Assembly (NCBI GenBank): GCA_039938515.1
Contig: JBDUUL010000001.1
Span: 357,760 to 421,759 of the forward strand
Length of the DNA: 64,000 bases
From: Nitrososphaera sp.
GTDB taxonomy: Archaea; Thermoproteota; Nitrososphaeria; Nitrososphaerales; Nitrososphaeraceae
Direction: 5' to 3'
Shown: positions 44,044 through 51,698 of the stretch, piece after piece
Layout: each line of letters opens with the position of its first letter
Position numbering within the stretch: the first letter of the stretch is position 1
Notes under the pieces: generated by a model
What the model was told of the DNA's origin: nothing
The model's input: only the letters and a program-made list of their open reading frames with translations
Databases searched by the model: none
Translations under genes and position numbers: made by a program

Positions 44044-44217
44044 CTAGAGTTCGTCGATGTGAAACTTGGACATGCACCCGGTGCATTCGTATATTTCGTC
44101 GCCGACTTGACCTGATACGTTAAACTTTACAATTGTCGTGCACTTGGGACAACGTCCGTCGACTCGCCGCGCGCGCCCCGATGGGCGTACAATAGTCTTA
44201 CGTCTTCTGCTACCCAT
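44044..44217 (-). CDS. Small zinc-ribbon protein (57 residues)
   Basis: Read on the minus strand from ATG 44215-44217, the protein begins with a very basic arm (MGSRRRKTIV then RARR). A zinc ribbon with C23/C26 (CPKC) and C45/C48 (CTGC) follows. The layout resembles nucleic-acid-binding zinc ribbons. It shares a divergent promoter with the small gene at 44289. It is too short for usual ORF cut-offs. Confidence 0.72.
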   Translation of the reverse strand: MGSRRRKTIVRPSGRARRVDGRCPKCTTIVKFNVSGQVGDEIYECTGCMSKFHIDEL

Positions 44218-44247
44218 TCTGGTTGCTCGTTGTTGCTCTTCCTTACC

Positions 44248-44259
44248 GATTTATAAATC
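44248..44259. promoter_or_regulatory. Palindromic bidirectional TATA box
   Basis: GATTTATAAATC is a perfect 12-nt palindrome between two divergent small genes. It is 30-41 nt from each start (44217 minus, 44289 plus), so one symmetric element can serve both directions. Confidence 0.5.
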
Positions 44260-44288
44260 AAGTTTTGCTGGTTTTAATTGGTCTAAGA

Positions 44289-44435
44289 ATGGGCACGCCT
44301 AAGAGCAAGTTTCCGGCGGCGCGGTTGAATGAGCAGGAGCTTAAAGTTGGGAGGCCCCGCATGGCGGTCATTTCATCACGTCGAACTGGTCCGTATTTCC
44401 GTATGACTATCGCCGTGCAGGCAATCAAGCCATAA
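44289..44435 (+). CDS. Small basic protein (48 residues)
   Basis: The 48-residue basic protein reads MGTPKSKFPAARLNEQELKV and continues with a second basic half ending in AVQAIKP. The start ATG 44289 lies about 30 nt after the palindromic TATA. No domain is recognised. The divergent arrangement with the zinc-ribbon gene suggests co-regulation. Confidence 0.55.
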   Translation: MGTPKSKFPAARLNEQELKVGRPRMAVISSRRTGPYFRMTIAVQAIKP

Positions 44436-44759
44436 GGCAGTTACCGGGGGGCCAGCGACCTGGCTGATGATTATTAGCGGCGTCGCCAAGCATGAGCATT
44501 TGCCGACATCTCGATATAGAGTTGACTCTCTGACGCGCAGCCGCGAACAAATGAGCTTCTCATAAGGAGAGATAAAGAAATTGTCCGTGCACGGTTTTGT
44601 GACTAATAAGAAAGGTAGGCTGTGAGATTTGAAAGCCGATAACCTGCTGTTTACTGGTGCAATAGCATCCTCAATCATGTTCTTAAGCCGAGTCCATAAT
44701 TGAAAACTGCGTCCAAAAGTGTTTTATTCAATAGCTGCGTGCTTGGTCAAGATTTGTCA
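44436..44759. other. Intergenic region, no convincing gene
   Basis: A stretch of 324 nt with no supported ORF on either strand. A minus-strand frame (44376-44678) lacks domain-like sequence. Confidence 0.5.
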
Positions 44760-44984
44760 ATGCCTGAGGAAAGAAACAGCAATAAGATAATCAGGGACAT
44801 TCTAAGTGCAGCTGTTAAGGAGGTTGGCAGGCTCGAGCTTATGCACATAGCAGCTCTTTCACATGCTCAAGCCGCAGACTACATACAGTCGCTTGTACTA
44901 GACGGCCTTTTGGAATGCAGGCGAGGGGGAGTAATCTACAAGACTACTGCCAAAGGATTGCTGTGGCTTGATTCTGTTGCTTGA
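44760..44984 (+). CDS. Winged-helix protein (COG3432-like), copy A
   Basis: From ATG 44760 the protein has 74 residues: a helix (NKIIRDILSAAVKE), ELMHIAALSHAQAADYIQSL as recognition helices, and a wing YKTTAKGLLWLDS. It is clearly related to the minus-strand gene at 45920-46186 (shared YxTTAKGLxxL). It is probably an archaeal DNA-binding regulator. The frame extends upstream to TTG 44700, but the MPEER start fits the fold. Confidence 0.7.
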   Translation: MPEERNSNKIIRDILSAAVKEVGRLELMHIAALSHAQAADYIQSLVLDGLLECRRGGVIYKTTAKGLLWLDSVA

Positions 44985-45127
44985 AGTGAGCGGCTGCGAC
45001 GATGAAACTTGGCCTTCTTTCTGTCCATAACTGATTCAGCCTTGAGCAGCCGCTATTGATTAGCTGCAGGCACGTTAAACCTGTTGGTGTGGTGTTATGG
45101 TTTGGCTCGGCTTTGTGCTGCCATTTC

Positions 45128-45328
45128 CTAACCAAAACTTCTCCTTGTTAGCAGCGAGTATGAGCATTCAAGGTTGCAGCACTCACAATCAATTTCAACG
45201 CATGCTATTCGTGCCTCATGGTCACATTTGTTGCACGGGCATTTGGCGGCAAGGCCAAGGTCAGCAATGGCAAGGTTTGAGCGCAGTAAGCTCGATAACA
45301 GCCATTGATTGGAGAATGAGACCGTCAA
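45128..45328 (-). CDS. Cys-rich small protein, start uncertain
   Basis: The frame encodes a core with eight cysteines in 26 residues (C30, C32, C35, C43, C48, C50, C51, C55), including KCPCNKCDHEA. Such density suggests metal binding and argues for a real gene. The first 28 residues of the open frame do not look conserved, so the start may be further inside or the gene partly decayed. It follows the coiled-coil gene at 45356-45553 by 27 nt on the same strand. Confidence 0.45.
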   Translation of the reverse strand: MTVSFSNQWLLSSLLRSNLAIADLGLAAKCPCNKCDHEARIACVEIDCECCNLECSYSLLTRRSFG

Positions 45329-45355
45329 ATAACCTTCAGCCTGCGAGCTATTTTT

Positions 45356-45553
45356 CTAATAGCTGTTGCTTTTCAACTTCTCGATATTTTGTCCCATCTG
45401 GTCGAGAAGCACTTGATTTTGTTGGAGTAATGACTGATTCTGCTGCAAGACAGCCTTGATGTCGCCTAGTAATTGGTTGTTAACGGTAGAAAGTTTTATC
45501 ATTTCTCTTTTGAACAACCTTGTAAGGGCATCTAGACCTGCTTCTTCTGACAT
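45356..45553 (-). CDS. Small coiled-coil protein
   Basis: The 65-residue protein has heptad-like repeats of QNQSLLQQNQVLLDQMG with glutamine and leucine, so a coiled coil is likely. An N-terminal helix precedes (LTRLFKREMIKLST). ATG at 45551-45553 gives MSEEAG; an upstream start at 45562 is also open. Its function is unknown. Confidence 0.5.
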   Translation of the reverse strand: MSEEAGLDALTRLFKREMIKLSTVNNQLLGDIKAVLQQNQSLLQQNQVLLDQMGQNIEKLKSNSY

Positions 45554-45562
45554 GGTACACAA

Positions 45563-45919
45563 TACGCGCCCGTCGCTTATAGGTCATTGGTTGCCAGGCC
45601 GAACTTGGAGTGCAGATCAACAAAGCCGGCACGTGGTCCTGAATTACAGAAGTCAAGCCGCCTCATGGCAAGTACCCTGCGATGGGACCTTTACCCACGC
45701 TAGCTATTCTCATGGCGAGATTAGCGTGTTGCAACAGTCAAGCATTCGATATAGCATTACTAACCGCGAAGTATGTCCTCAAGGGCGTAAATACCATGAG
45801 CCACAGAAGCTAACTACTGTTCGAAAGAACAGGGTTATGCAATGAAACCTGCTGCAGTCCGTGGTAGGCCAGTTAAAGCCATATGGCCGCGCGGCTGCAG
45901 TATTTTGCAAAAAGACCGG
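45563..45919. other. Intergenic region, no convincing gene
   Basis: A stretch of 357 nt. A plus-strand frame (45456-45845) overlaps the coiled-coil gene and shows no domain. No repeats or RNA signature are seen. Confidence 0.45.
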
Positions 45920-46186
45920 CTAATCCTTTTGCGCTACAAGCGGGCCAACAGTCAGGTCGTTGAGTTTTCCATACGCTTCTAGGAACTGCAGTCCCTTTGC
46001 AGTGGTTCGGTATTTGTTTTCAGGTTTTGAATGCTCTATCAGTCCATTTTCAGTGAGCATACTGAGATATTCTTTTAGCTGAGCGTATGACAAGTAAGCA
46101 CTATACATAATGCGAGTTTTTGTCGTCCCACCATTTCCTGTCTGGAGTATTTGCGAAACGATATCTGTCCGACTACGATATTTCAT
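45920..46186 (-). CDS. Winged-helix protein (COG3432-like), copy B
   Basis: The 88-residue protein has helices (RTDIVSQILQTG, then YSAYLSYAQLKEYLSMLTENGLI) and a wing KYRTTAKGLQFLEAYG. It is paralogous to the 44760 gene and lies in the opposite orientation. A TATA-like catatatag at about 46209-46217 suggests a nearly leaderless mRNA. It is likely a transcription regulator of unknown target. Confidence 0.72.
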   Translation of the reverse strand: MKYRSRTDIVSQILQTGNGGTTKTRIMYSAYLSYAQLKEYLSMLTENGLIEHSKPENKYRTTAKGLQFLEAYGKLNDLTVGPLVAQKD

Positions 46187-46561
46187 ATTCGCAGTAGGTG
46201 CCAGATTGTTCTATATATGATCAGTGAATTGATCCAATAGAACAAAACAGCGGAGGGACTCTCCAGTTCTAATCAGGTGGAAAGGGTTCGTTGGCCGACT
46301 GGGGCGCTGAATCCTAAAGTGAAAGTTAGACGCACCCAAGCTGCACCGCACAGCCTTGGCAGGATGTACAAGCCAATACCCACTATCGGCCCATCGCCCT
46401 ACTATACTAGTCCTCCGTCCTCGTATTTCTCGCCGCACTTACTGTAGGCTTTGACAAAAGTTGGCCCTGAAGTCTGCCCCAAAGCCACCGAAATTAGCCC
46501 TTTTTGCGGAGTATCCGCGTAAAGAATCAAGTTTTATATTGCAAGCGGGAAAACGAGGATC
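46187..46561. other. Intergenic region, promoter of winged-helix gene
   Basis: A stretch of 375 nt. It holds the TATA-like element of the minus-strand winged-helix gene near 46209-46217. A minus-strand frame at 46211-46438 has no recognisable domain. Confidence 0.45.
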
Positions 46562-46867
46562 GTGTCCCTGCCATATCGCTGCACCGCGTCGAACGGTTCT
46601 CAGAGGTGTCCACAAACGCCCTCATTTGCAGTCTCGATATCTGCAGATTCAGGGGAGTTCTTGGTAGGCGTGGTTTGCGCTGATCACCAGGCAGCCATCG
46701 CGGAGAGACTGGCTGAGTTGCAAAAAGCAGGCCAGATCCCGTCAGGCGAACTTAGATTTCAGAGTCTCACAATGGTCTCGACCGACTGCGTTACGGGCAA
46801 CAACGAAGACTATGTGGACATCGAGCTAAAGAGGGGCTTGGATTCGGACAGAAGGGCGACAGACTGA
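46562..46867 (+). CDS. Hypothetical small zinc-type protein
   Basis: From GTG 46562, 101 residues: C7 and C16 in an early block, then strands (FAVSISADSGEFLVGVVCADH) with C39 and H42, and a helix. The spacing resembles the 37930-38223 protein and may represent a shared metal-binding fold. It is convergent with proS, 19 nt away. Confidence 0.6.
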   Translation: MSLPYRCTASNGSQRCPQTPSFAVSISADSGEFLVGVVCADHQAAIAERLAELQKAGQIPSGELRFQSLTMVSTDCVTGNNEDYVDIELKRGLDSDRRATD

Positions 46868-46886
46868 AGCGACATACGCCGGGAAA

Positions 46887-48338
46887 TTAATATGCCCGGG
46901 CAAAGAGAGCTGTCTTGCGGGCCTCGCCGTTGCACAAAATGCATTTACTCAGAGTGGCCGATTCTTGCACAAATGGTAGTACTCTGATATCCGCTCCCGT
47001 GTCTTCCTTGATTCGAACCTCGCAGTCCTGTCTGCCGCACCAGAAGACCCGCACAAATCCGCCCTGCTCTATGCTGCTCTTGAATCTGTCATACGATTCG
47101 GGGGAAAAGGTGTGTGCATCGCGAAAGCTCCTTGCCCGCTCTAGCATGCCAGCCTGAATGACCTCAAGGATTCGCTGCGCGTGGCCCGGGACTTGGCTGC
47201 GCTCGACCACGGTCTTTTCCCTGCTATCCCGTCTTACAAACTCGGCCTGATTCTTCTCAATGTCCCTGGGACCAATGTTGATTCTCAGGGGCACGCCCTT
47301 GAGCTCCCACTCGTTGAATTTCCATCCTGAAGTATACTCGTCGCGCTCGTCCACATGCGCGCGAAGTCCGTGAGCAGTGAGCTCTGCTGCTACTTGCCTT
47401 GCGTATTCTTTGACCTTTGCTGCATCTTTGTCGCGGTGGATTGGTACAATGACCACCTGGATAGGCGCTACACGAGGCGGAAGAATAAGACCTTTGTCGT
47501 CACCGTGGACCATCACGATTGCCCCGATTAGCCTCCAAGAAACGCCCCATGATGTCTGCCATGCAAAGTGTTCCTTTGTATCCTTGCCAAGATACTTTAT
47601 CTCAAAAGGTCTAGAAAAGTTCTGGCCCAGAAGGTGCGAGGTACCCATCTGCAGGGCTTTTCCGTCAGGCATGAGGCCCTCTATCGTGGTGGTGTAGTCC
47701 GCCCCCACAAACTTTTCCCTGTCAGACTTGAATCCTGCGATCCCCGGCACGGCGAGAATGCCTTCGATCAGTTGCATATAGATTTCAAGTATGTCGCGAA
47801 CCTCCTTTTCAGCCTGCTCCTTTGTTTCATGAACCGTATGGCCTTCCTGCCACAGAAATTCAGAGGTCCTTACGAAGGGTTTGGTAGCCTTTATTTCTGC
47901 ACGAAGTGCCGTGTTCCAGAAGTTTATCTTTAGAGGAAGATCCCTGTAGCTTGTGATCCATTTGGCAAAAACGGAATAGGCCAGCGTCTCTGAGGTCGGC
48001 CTAAGGGCCAGCCTTTCGCTCAGTTGGTTATTTCCTGCCTGAGTGACCCAGAATACTTCCGGCGTAAAGCCGCTAAAATGATCCTCCTCCTTGGCCAAGA
48101 GACTTTCCGGGATTAAGACCGGAAGAAAGCCGTTCTGGTGTCCAGTCTCTTTGAATTTTCTGTCAAGCATGTCCCGAATTGTCTCCCAAATCGAATAACC
48201 ATAAGGCCGGAGGATCACAAAGCCCTTGACAGGGGCGTAGTCAACAAGACCGGCCTTTAGAACGACCTGAGTATACCATTCGCTAAAATCTTCATCCTTT
48301 TTGACAGTGATGCCCACGTCGTGGGATTGAGATGTCAA
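46887..48338 (-). CDS. proS: Prolyl-tRNA synthetase (archaeal/eukaryotic type)
   Basis: The 483-residue class II synthetase has GFVILRPYGYSIWETI (motif 1 region), RTSEFLWQEGHT (motif 2), and QTSWGVSWRLIGAIVMVHGD (motif 3). The anticodon-binding domain and a C-terminal zinc-like domain have CGRQDCE and CILCNGEARK. Length and the C-terminal extension are typical of the eukaryote-like form. It attaches proline to tRNA-Pro. Confidence 0.95.
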   Translation of the reverse strand: MTSQSHDVGITVKKDEDFSEWYTQVVLKAGLVDYAPVKGFVILRPYGYSIWETIRDMLDRKFKETGHQNGFLPVLIPESLLAKEEDHFSGFTPEVFWVTQAGNNQLSERLALRPTSETLAYSVFAKWITSYRDLPLKINFWNTALRAEIKATKPFVRTSEFLWQEGHTVHETKEQAEKEVRDILEIYMQLIEGILAVPGIAGFKSDREKFVGADYTTTIEGLMPDGKALQMGTSHLLGQNFSRPFEIKYLGKDTKEHFAWQTSWGVSWRLIGAIVMVHGDDKGLILPPRVAPIQVVIVPIHRDKDAAKVKEYARQVAAELTAHGLRAHVDERDEYTSGWKFNEWELKGVPLRINIGPRDIEKNQAEFVRRDSREKTVVERSQVPGHAQRILEVIQAGMLERARSFRDAHTFSPESYDRFKSSIEQGGFVRVFWCGRQDCEVRIKEDTGADIRVLPFVQESATLSKCILCNGEARKTALFARAY

Positions 48339-48386
48339 CAGAAACCCCCCTGGCAGTGCATATTATGAAGCTTGTTCTTTGACAGC

Positions 48387-48680
48387 CTAGAGAGGCTCGC
48401 CTTTGCAGAATACCTTTCCGACGGGTCTGCTGAAAAAATTGCGGCAAACATAGCACTGAAGAAACCCAATTTCTTTGCCCAGAACAGGGCAGTCGACTGC
48501 TTCTTCCTTCATCCTCTTCAGCATCTTTGGGCTCACGCCCTTGATCTTCAGTTTACCCTTGTCGTCCATCAGCCCCGATGCCTGAAGCTCTTTCTTTGCT
48601 TCATCGGTAACTTTGATTGGCTTGTCTACGTGTTTTATTATAACAAGGTGTTTCACACCGTCGGGCAACGTCTCGCTCAT
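48387..48680 (-). CDS. Conserved hypothetical zinc-type protein
   Basis: The 97-residue protein has C64, C76/C79 (CYVC) and C92, a likely single zinc site in its C-terminal third. A charged N-terminal half contains KHLVIIKHVDKPIKVT. No family is recognised. Its gene is 48 nt upstream of proS on the same strand, perhaps cotranscribed. Confidence 0.65.
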   Translation of the reverse strand: MSETLPDGVKHLVIIKHVDKPIKVTDEAKKELQASGLMDDKGKLKIKGVSPKMLKRMKEEAVDCPVLGKEIGFLQCYVCRNFFSRPVGKVFCKGEPL

Positions 48681-48750
48681 AATGCAAAAATTCGCTTGGC
48701 AGGTATATCACCCTTTTGTCGCTAAAAAATGCAGAGGCCGCTGCCTAGAG

Positions 48751-50136
48751 CTAGCCAAAGAAGCTGCTGATACGCGTCTGAGTTTTCAACTCTGAAAATA
48801 ACTTGCTCAACATAGCAATTTCCTTGGCCGACATTGAATGACGGGATGTTGCGCTGGATATGGCTTCTTCAATAGACCCAAAGGTTTCCGGCGAAAATTT
48901 CAATGCCTGGCGAACTCCCTCCCTGACCTGCCAGACTCCCATCGGCATTACGTAGCCGGCATGAATTTCCCGCAAGACCAGTGCGGCTGACTTGCGACCT
49001 GTTCTGCCTAGATGCTCGGCCACGGCAAGTCTCGCAGCAAAGTATGCTCCCGCGGTGCTGGGGTAATGCTTGAGCCCGTTTGCAGACTCGAAGTCCGAGG
49101 CGGATACGGCTTTGCCGTCTGGGCCAAACCAAGATTCGACCAACTCGAATGACCAGACCTCGCTTGGAATTAGGATAACGGAATAAGTATTTTCGAGATG
49201 ATTAAACGATGTAACTTCGTAGCAGTCTATCGACGGACTGTCGTGGATAGCCGCGATGAGTTCTTTAGAAATCATGTCATCGGTCGCTGTGATTGCCCAC
49301 CTCGTCGGCACGAGCTTTCTTTTTTTTCGTGCCCCCAGCATGCCCATGCTAATTATGCGGGATATGCTGCTCACCTGTAATCCGCGACGGTAGAGGCGGA
49401 CAACAGCGTCGGTCGCGTTCATGTCGCCGTCGTAATAGACTGACTCGATTCGGGAATCCGCAGGGGTCGGGGAGACTGTCAACTGCTTTAGTGGCGCGGA
49501 GGGCCCAAACGGAGCTGCCGCGGTATTGAGGACCGCGTCGCTCTCTTCGAGAGCCAGGAAAGTAGCGGGCTTTTTGTCAAGGACGACGTCACTATCTGCA
49601 GGCCTTTGACTCATAGCCAAGTCCTGCAATGTCTCAATGTACCGCCCTTCTGTCTCGTTGACCTTCACTTCCCGGGTCCCTCTGATGAGACTAAGCCTGT
49701 ACGTTGCGATTTCGTCAATGGATTTGCCAGTCCACATTTCTGGAGTGTCAAGGAGCGATGTATCGCCGGACTCCGTAGGAAGCATGGGGCCGACTCGAAC
49801 CTTCGGATAGCCAAACCGACCAACAAAAACAGAAGGAGGGCTTGAGCCCTGGACCGGCTCCGACGGAATTTTCAGGGCCTGCTCCGCCAATAGGCGGATC
49901 CAGTTCTGTTCCAAGCGCTTTCTTATTTCTGCAGGAGTCACGCTCACCAGGCCGAACCCACCATTATTGCTTATGGAGGCATTATCAAGTCTTCCGGACG
50001 GAGAAATCGAATGCTTTGCACATGCTAGGACAGGAGTGGATTTCCCGACAGTCTCAGCAACTCTTTTCTTGTACCTCACTGCATTAGCACAATAGATGCA
50101 CAATCCATATGCGCAGACAACCAGGGAGGGTTTCAT
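48751..50136 (-). CDS. nreA: Archaeal DNA repair protein NreA
   Basis: The 461-residue protein has an N-terminal Cys-rich part (LCIYCANAVRYKK, then CAKH) and the PSVFVGRFGYPKVRVGPM block typical of Nre proteins. Its last residues QTRISSFFG form a PCNA-interacting PIP box. Nre proteins act in archaeal repair of DNA damage. Start ATG 50136 keeps the CxxC pair. The gene start overlaps the divergent HD gene if that one begins at 50096. Confidence 0.9.
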   Translation of the reverse strand: MKPSLVVCAYGLCIYCANAVRYKKRVAETVGKSTPVLACAKHSISPSGRLDNASISNNGGFGLVSVTPAEIRKRLEQNWIRLLAEQALKIPSEPVQGSSPPSVFVGRFGYPKVRVGPMLPTESGDTSLLDTPEMWTGKSIDEIATYRLSLIRGTREVKVNETEGRYIETLQDLAMSQRPADSDVVLDKKPATFLALEESDAVLNTAAAPFGPSAPLKQLTVSPTPADSRIESVYYDGDMNATDAVVRLYRRGLQVSSISRIISMGMLGARKKRKLVPTRWAITATDDMISKELIAAIHDSPSIDCYEVTSFNHLENTYSVILIPSEVWSFELVESWFGPDGKAVSASDFESANGLKHYPSTAGAYFAARLAVAEHLGRTGRKSAALVLREIHAGYVMPMGVWQVREGVRQALKFSPETFGSIEEAISSATSRHSMSAKEIAMLSKLFSELKTQTRISSFFG

Positions 50137-50788
50137 ACGGTTTCTGGAGCACGATGCAAAGATCAGGATCGACAGCTTGATCAATGGTGCCATCGAGCTT
50201 GCCGAAGAAGTCCACGCCGGGCTGTTGCGCGAAGACGGCAGCTCCCCATTCTTGGAGTCGCATACTTGGCCAGTCGCAATTGATGTCGTTACACACTACC
50301 GGACAAACAACCGAACAATTACGAGTGTCGAGATAGTTGCAGCCATACTCCACGACATTATGGAGGACGATGAAAGAATTCTCGATTTATTCCATTCAAA
50401 GTCCTACGGCTTTGATGCATACATTTCATACAGGTTCGGTGGTAAAATCCAGGAAATTGCAAGCCGGCTAAAGATTCCATCGTTGGACAACTTTCAGGGC
50501 CAGACGACTTCCGAACAAGAAACCGCAAGGTTCCAGTCGTACGCCGAAATGCTATACGAGGCAGATTATGATATCAAGGTCATAAAGCTCGCGGACAGAC
50601 TGAACAATATGGCATTTATCAGCAAGATTCCGGGGCATGCAAAAATCAGGCGCTATCTGCGCGAGGCAGAGGATTTTTACATCGCGTACACGATGCTTCC
50701 GCCCAAGATGACAGGATTCTACAATAGGATGCGGTCAGAATACGAAAAACTCAGGTCCCTTCAGCCGGTTGTTACAAAAGCCATTTAA
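50096..50788 (+). CDS. HD-domain phosphohydrolase (RelA/SpoT-hydrolase-like)
   Basis: The 230-residue protein has the HD layout of SpoT/Mesh1 hydrolases: ESHTWPVAIDVV, then IVAAILHDIMEDDE and IKLADRLNNM. These bind Mn2+ and could remove pyrophosphate from (p)ppGpp-like alarmones. No synthetase domain is present. ATG 50096 overlaps nreA by about 40 nt; TTG 50177 (203 residues) would avoid this and still keep the HD core. Confidence 0.83.
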   Translation: MHNPYAQTTREGFIRFLEHDAKIRIDSLINGAIELAEEVHAGLLREDGSSPFLESHTWPVAIDVVTHYRTNNRTITSVEIVAAILHDIMEDDERILDLFHSKSYGFDAYISYRFGGKIQEIASRLKIPSLDNFQGQTTSEQETARFQSYAEMLYEADYDIKVIKLADRLNNMAFISKIPGHAKIRRYLREAEDFYIAYTMLPPKMTGFYNRMRSEYEKLRSLQPVVTKAI

Positions 50789-50810
50789 AGGCATCACATG
50801 GCAGTAAAAG

Positions 50811-51698
50811 GTGAATTTCTTGGATCCCCTAAAGTTTGGAGTACTGGTGAAACTCGAGCCTGATTTTTCTGAGGGCAATGTCAGCTACAATGCAGACGGC
50901 ACACTTAACCGTGCGGAAACCAAGAGCATTCTTGGACCTCATAGCGCAGTGGCATGTTCAGCCGCCTTTTACGGTAAGGTGAAATTCGGAGCCAAGGTAA
51001 TGGTAGGTACTATGGGTCCTCCGATTGCAGACTCGGCGCTCCAGCAGGCCCAGATGATTTGCGATGCCGATGAATTGCACCTGTACAGCGATAGGCTTTT
51101 TGCGGGCGCAGACACCCTCGCCACAGCCGAGGTGTTAAAGACCGGGGTCGAGAAGGCCACTATAGGAAAGGCAGACATCGTTTTTTCCGGCCACAGGGCG
51201 TCAGACGGGGAAACAGGGCAGACCGGTCCCCAGACAGCATGGAAGCTGGGCTATTCATTTCTCGGCAACGTGATTGACTATGACCTTGATCCCGAAAAAC
51301 GGCTTATCCGGGCCAAACGGCTTATTTCACTACAGGGCTTCCACGACGTAATCGAGGAGGTCGAATCACCCCTTCCTGCTTTCCTAGCGCTTGATCCCTC
51401 ATACAAGCCATTTTTCCACAAGGTAAGCGAACGCCTTGCAGAGCAGAAGTACCTGAAAGAGGCGCGGGAGCGAGCGCGGGATTACAAGAAATACTTGACC
51501 GTTTTTAATGTGCAGCAGCTAGGCGTCGACCCAAAGAAGGTCGGCCTTCCCGGTTCCCCGACAATTGTATACAAAGTGGAAAAGATACCAAAGGCAATGG
51601 CCAGTCGCAAGGCGCAGGTCATTGACGGTTCTGACGCTGCGTCAATTCGCGGAGTCGCCGAAAAAATCTATCAAGTTCTCGGAGGCGATGTGAAATGA
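50811..51698 (+). CDS. fixA: Electron transfer flavoprotein beta subunit (FixA/EtfB)
   Basis: The 295-residue protein has the ETF beta fold: GVLVKLEPD, MVGTMGPPIADSALQQA, and IVFSGHRASDGETGQTGPQTAWKLG. It is one half of a flavoprotein that passes electrons to the fixC-type dehydrogenase encoded next. GTG 50811 is the likely start. It overlaps fixB by 4 nt (ATGA). Confidence 0.92.
   Translation: MNFLDPLKFGVLVKLEPDFSEGNVSYNADGTLNRAETKSILGPHSAVACSAAFYGKVKFGAKVMVGTMGPPIADSALQQAQMICDADELHLYSDRLFAGADTLATAEVLKTGVEKATIGKADIVFSGHRASDGETGQTGPQTAWKLGYSFLGNVIDYDLDPEKRLIRAKRLISLQGFHDVIEEVESPLPAFLALDPSYKPFFHKVSERLAEQKYLKEARERARDYKKYLTVFNVQQLGVDPKKVGLPGSPTIVYKVEKIPKAMASRKAQVIDGSDAASIRGVAEKIYQVLGGDVK

Noticed and set aside
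45456-45845. 129-residue plus-strand frame
   Set aside because: It overlaps the coiled-coil gene and shows no protein-like pattern.
46211-46438. 75-residue minus-strand frame upstream of the winged-helix gene
   Set aside because: It overlaps the likely promoter and has no recognisable domain.
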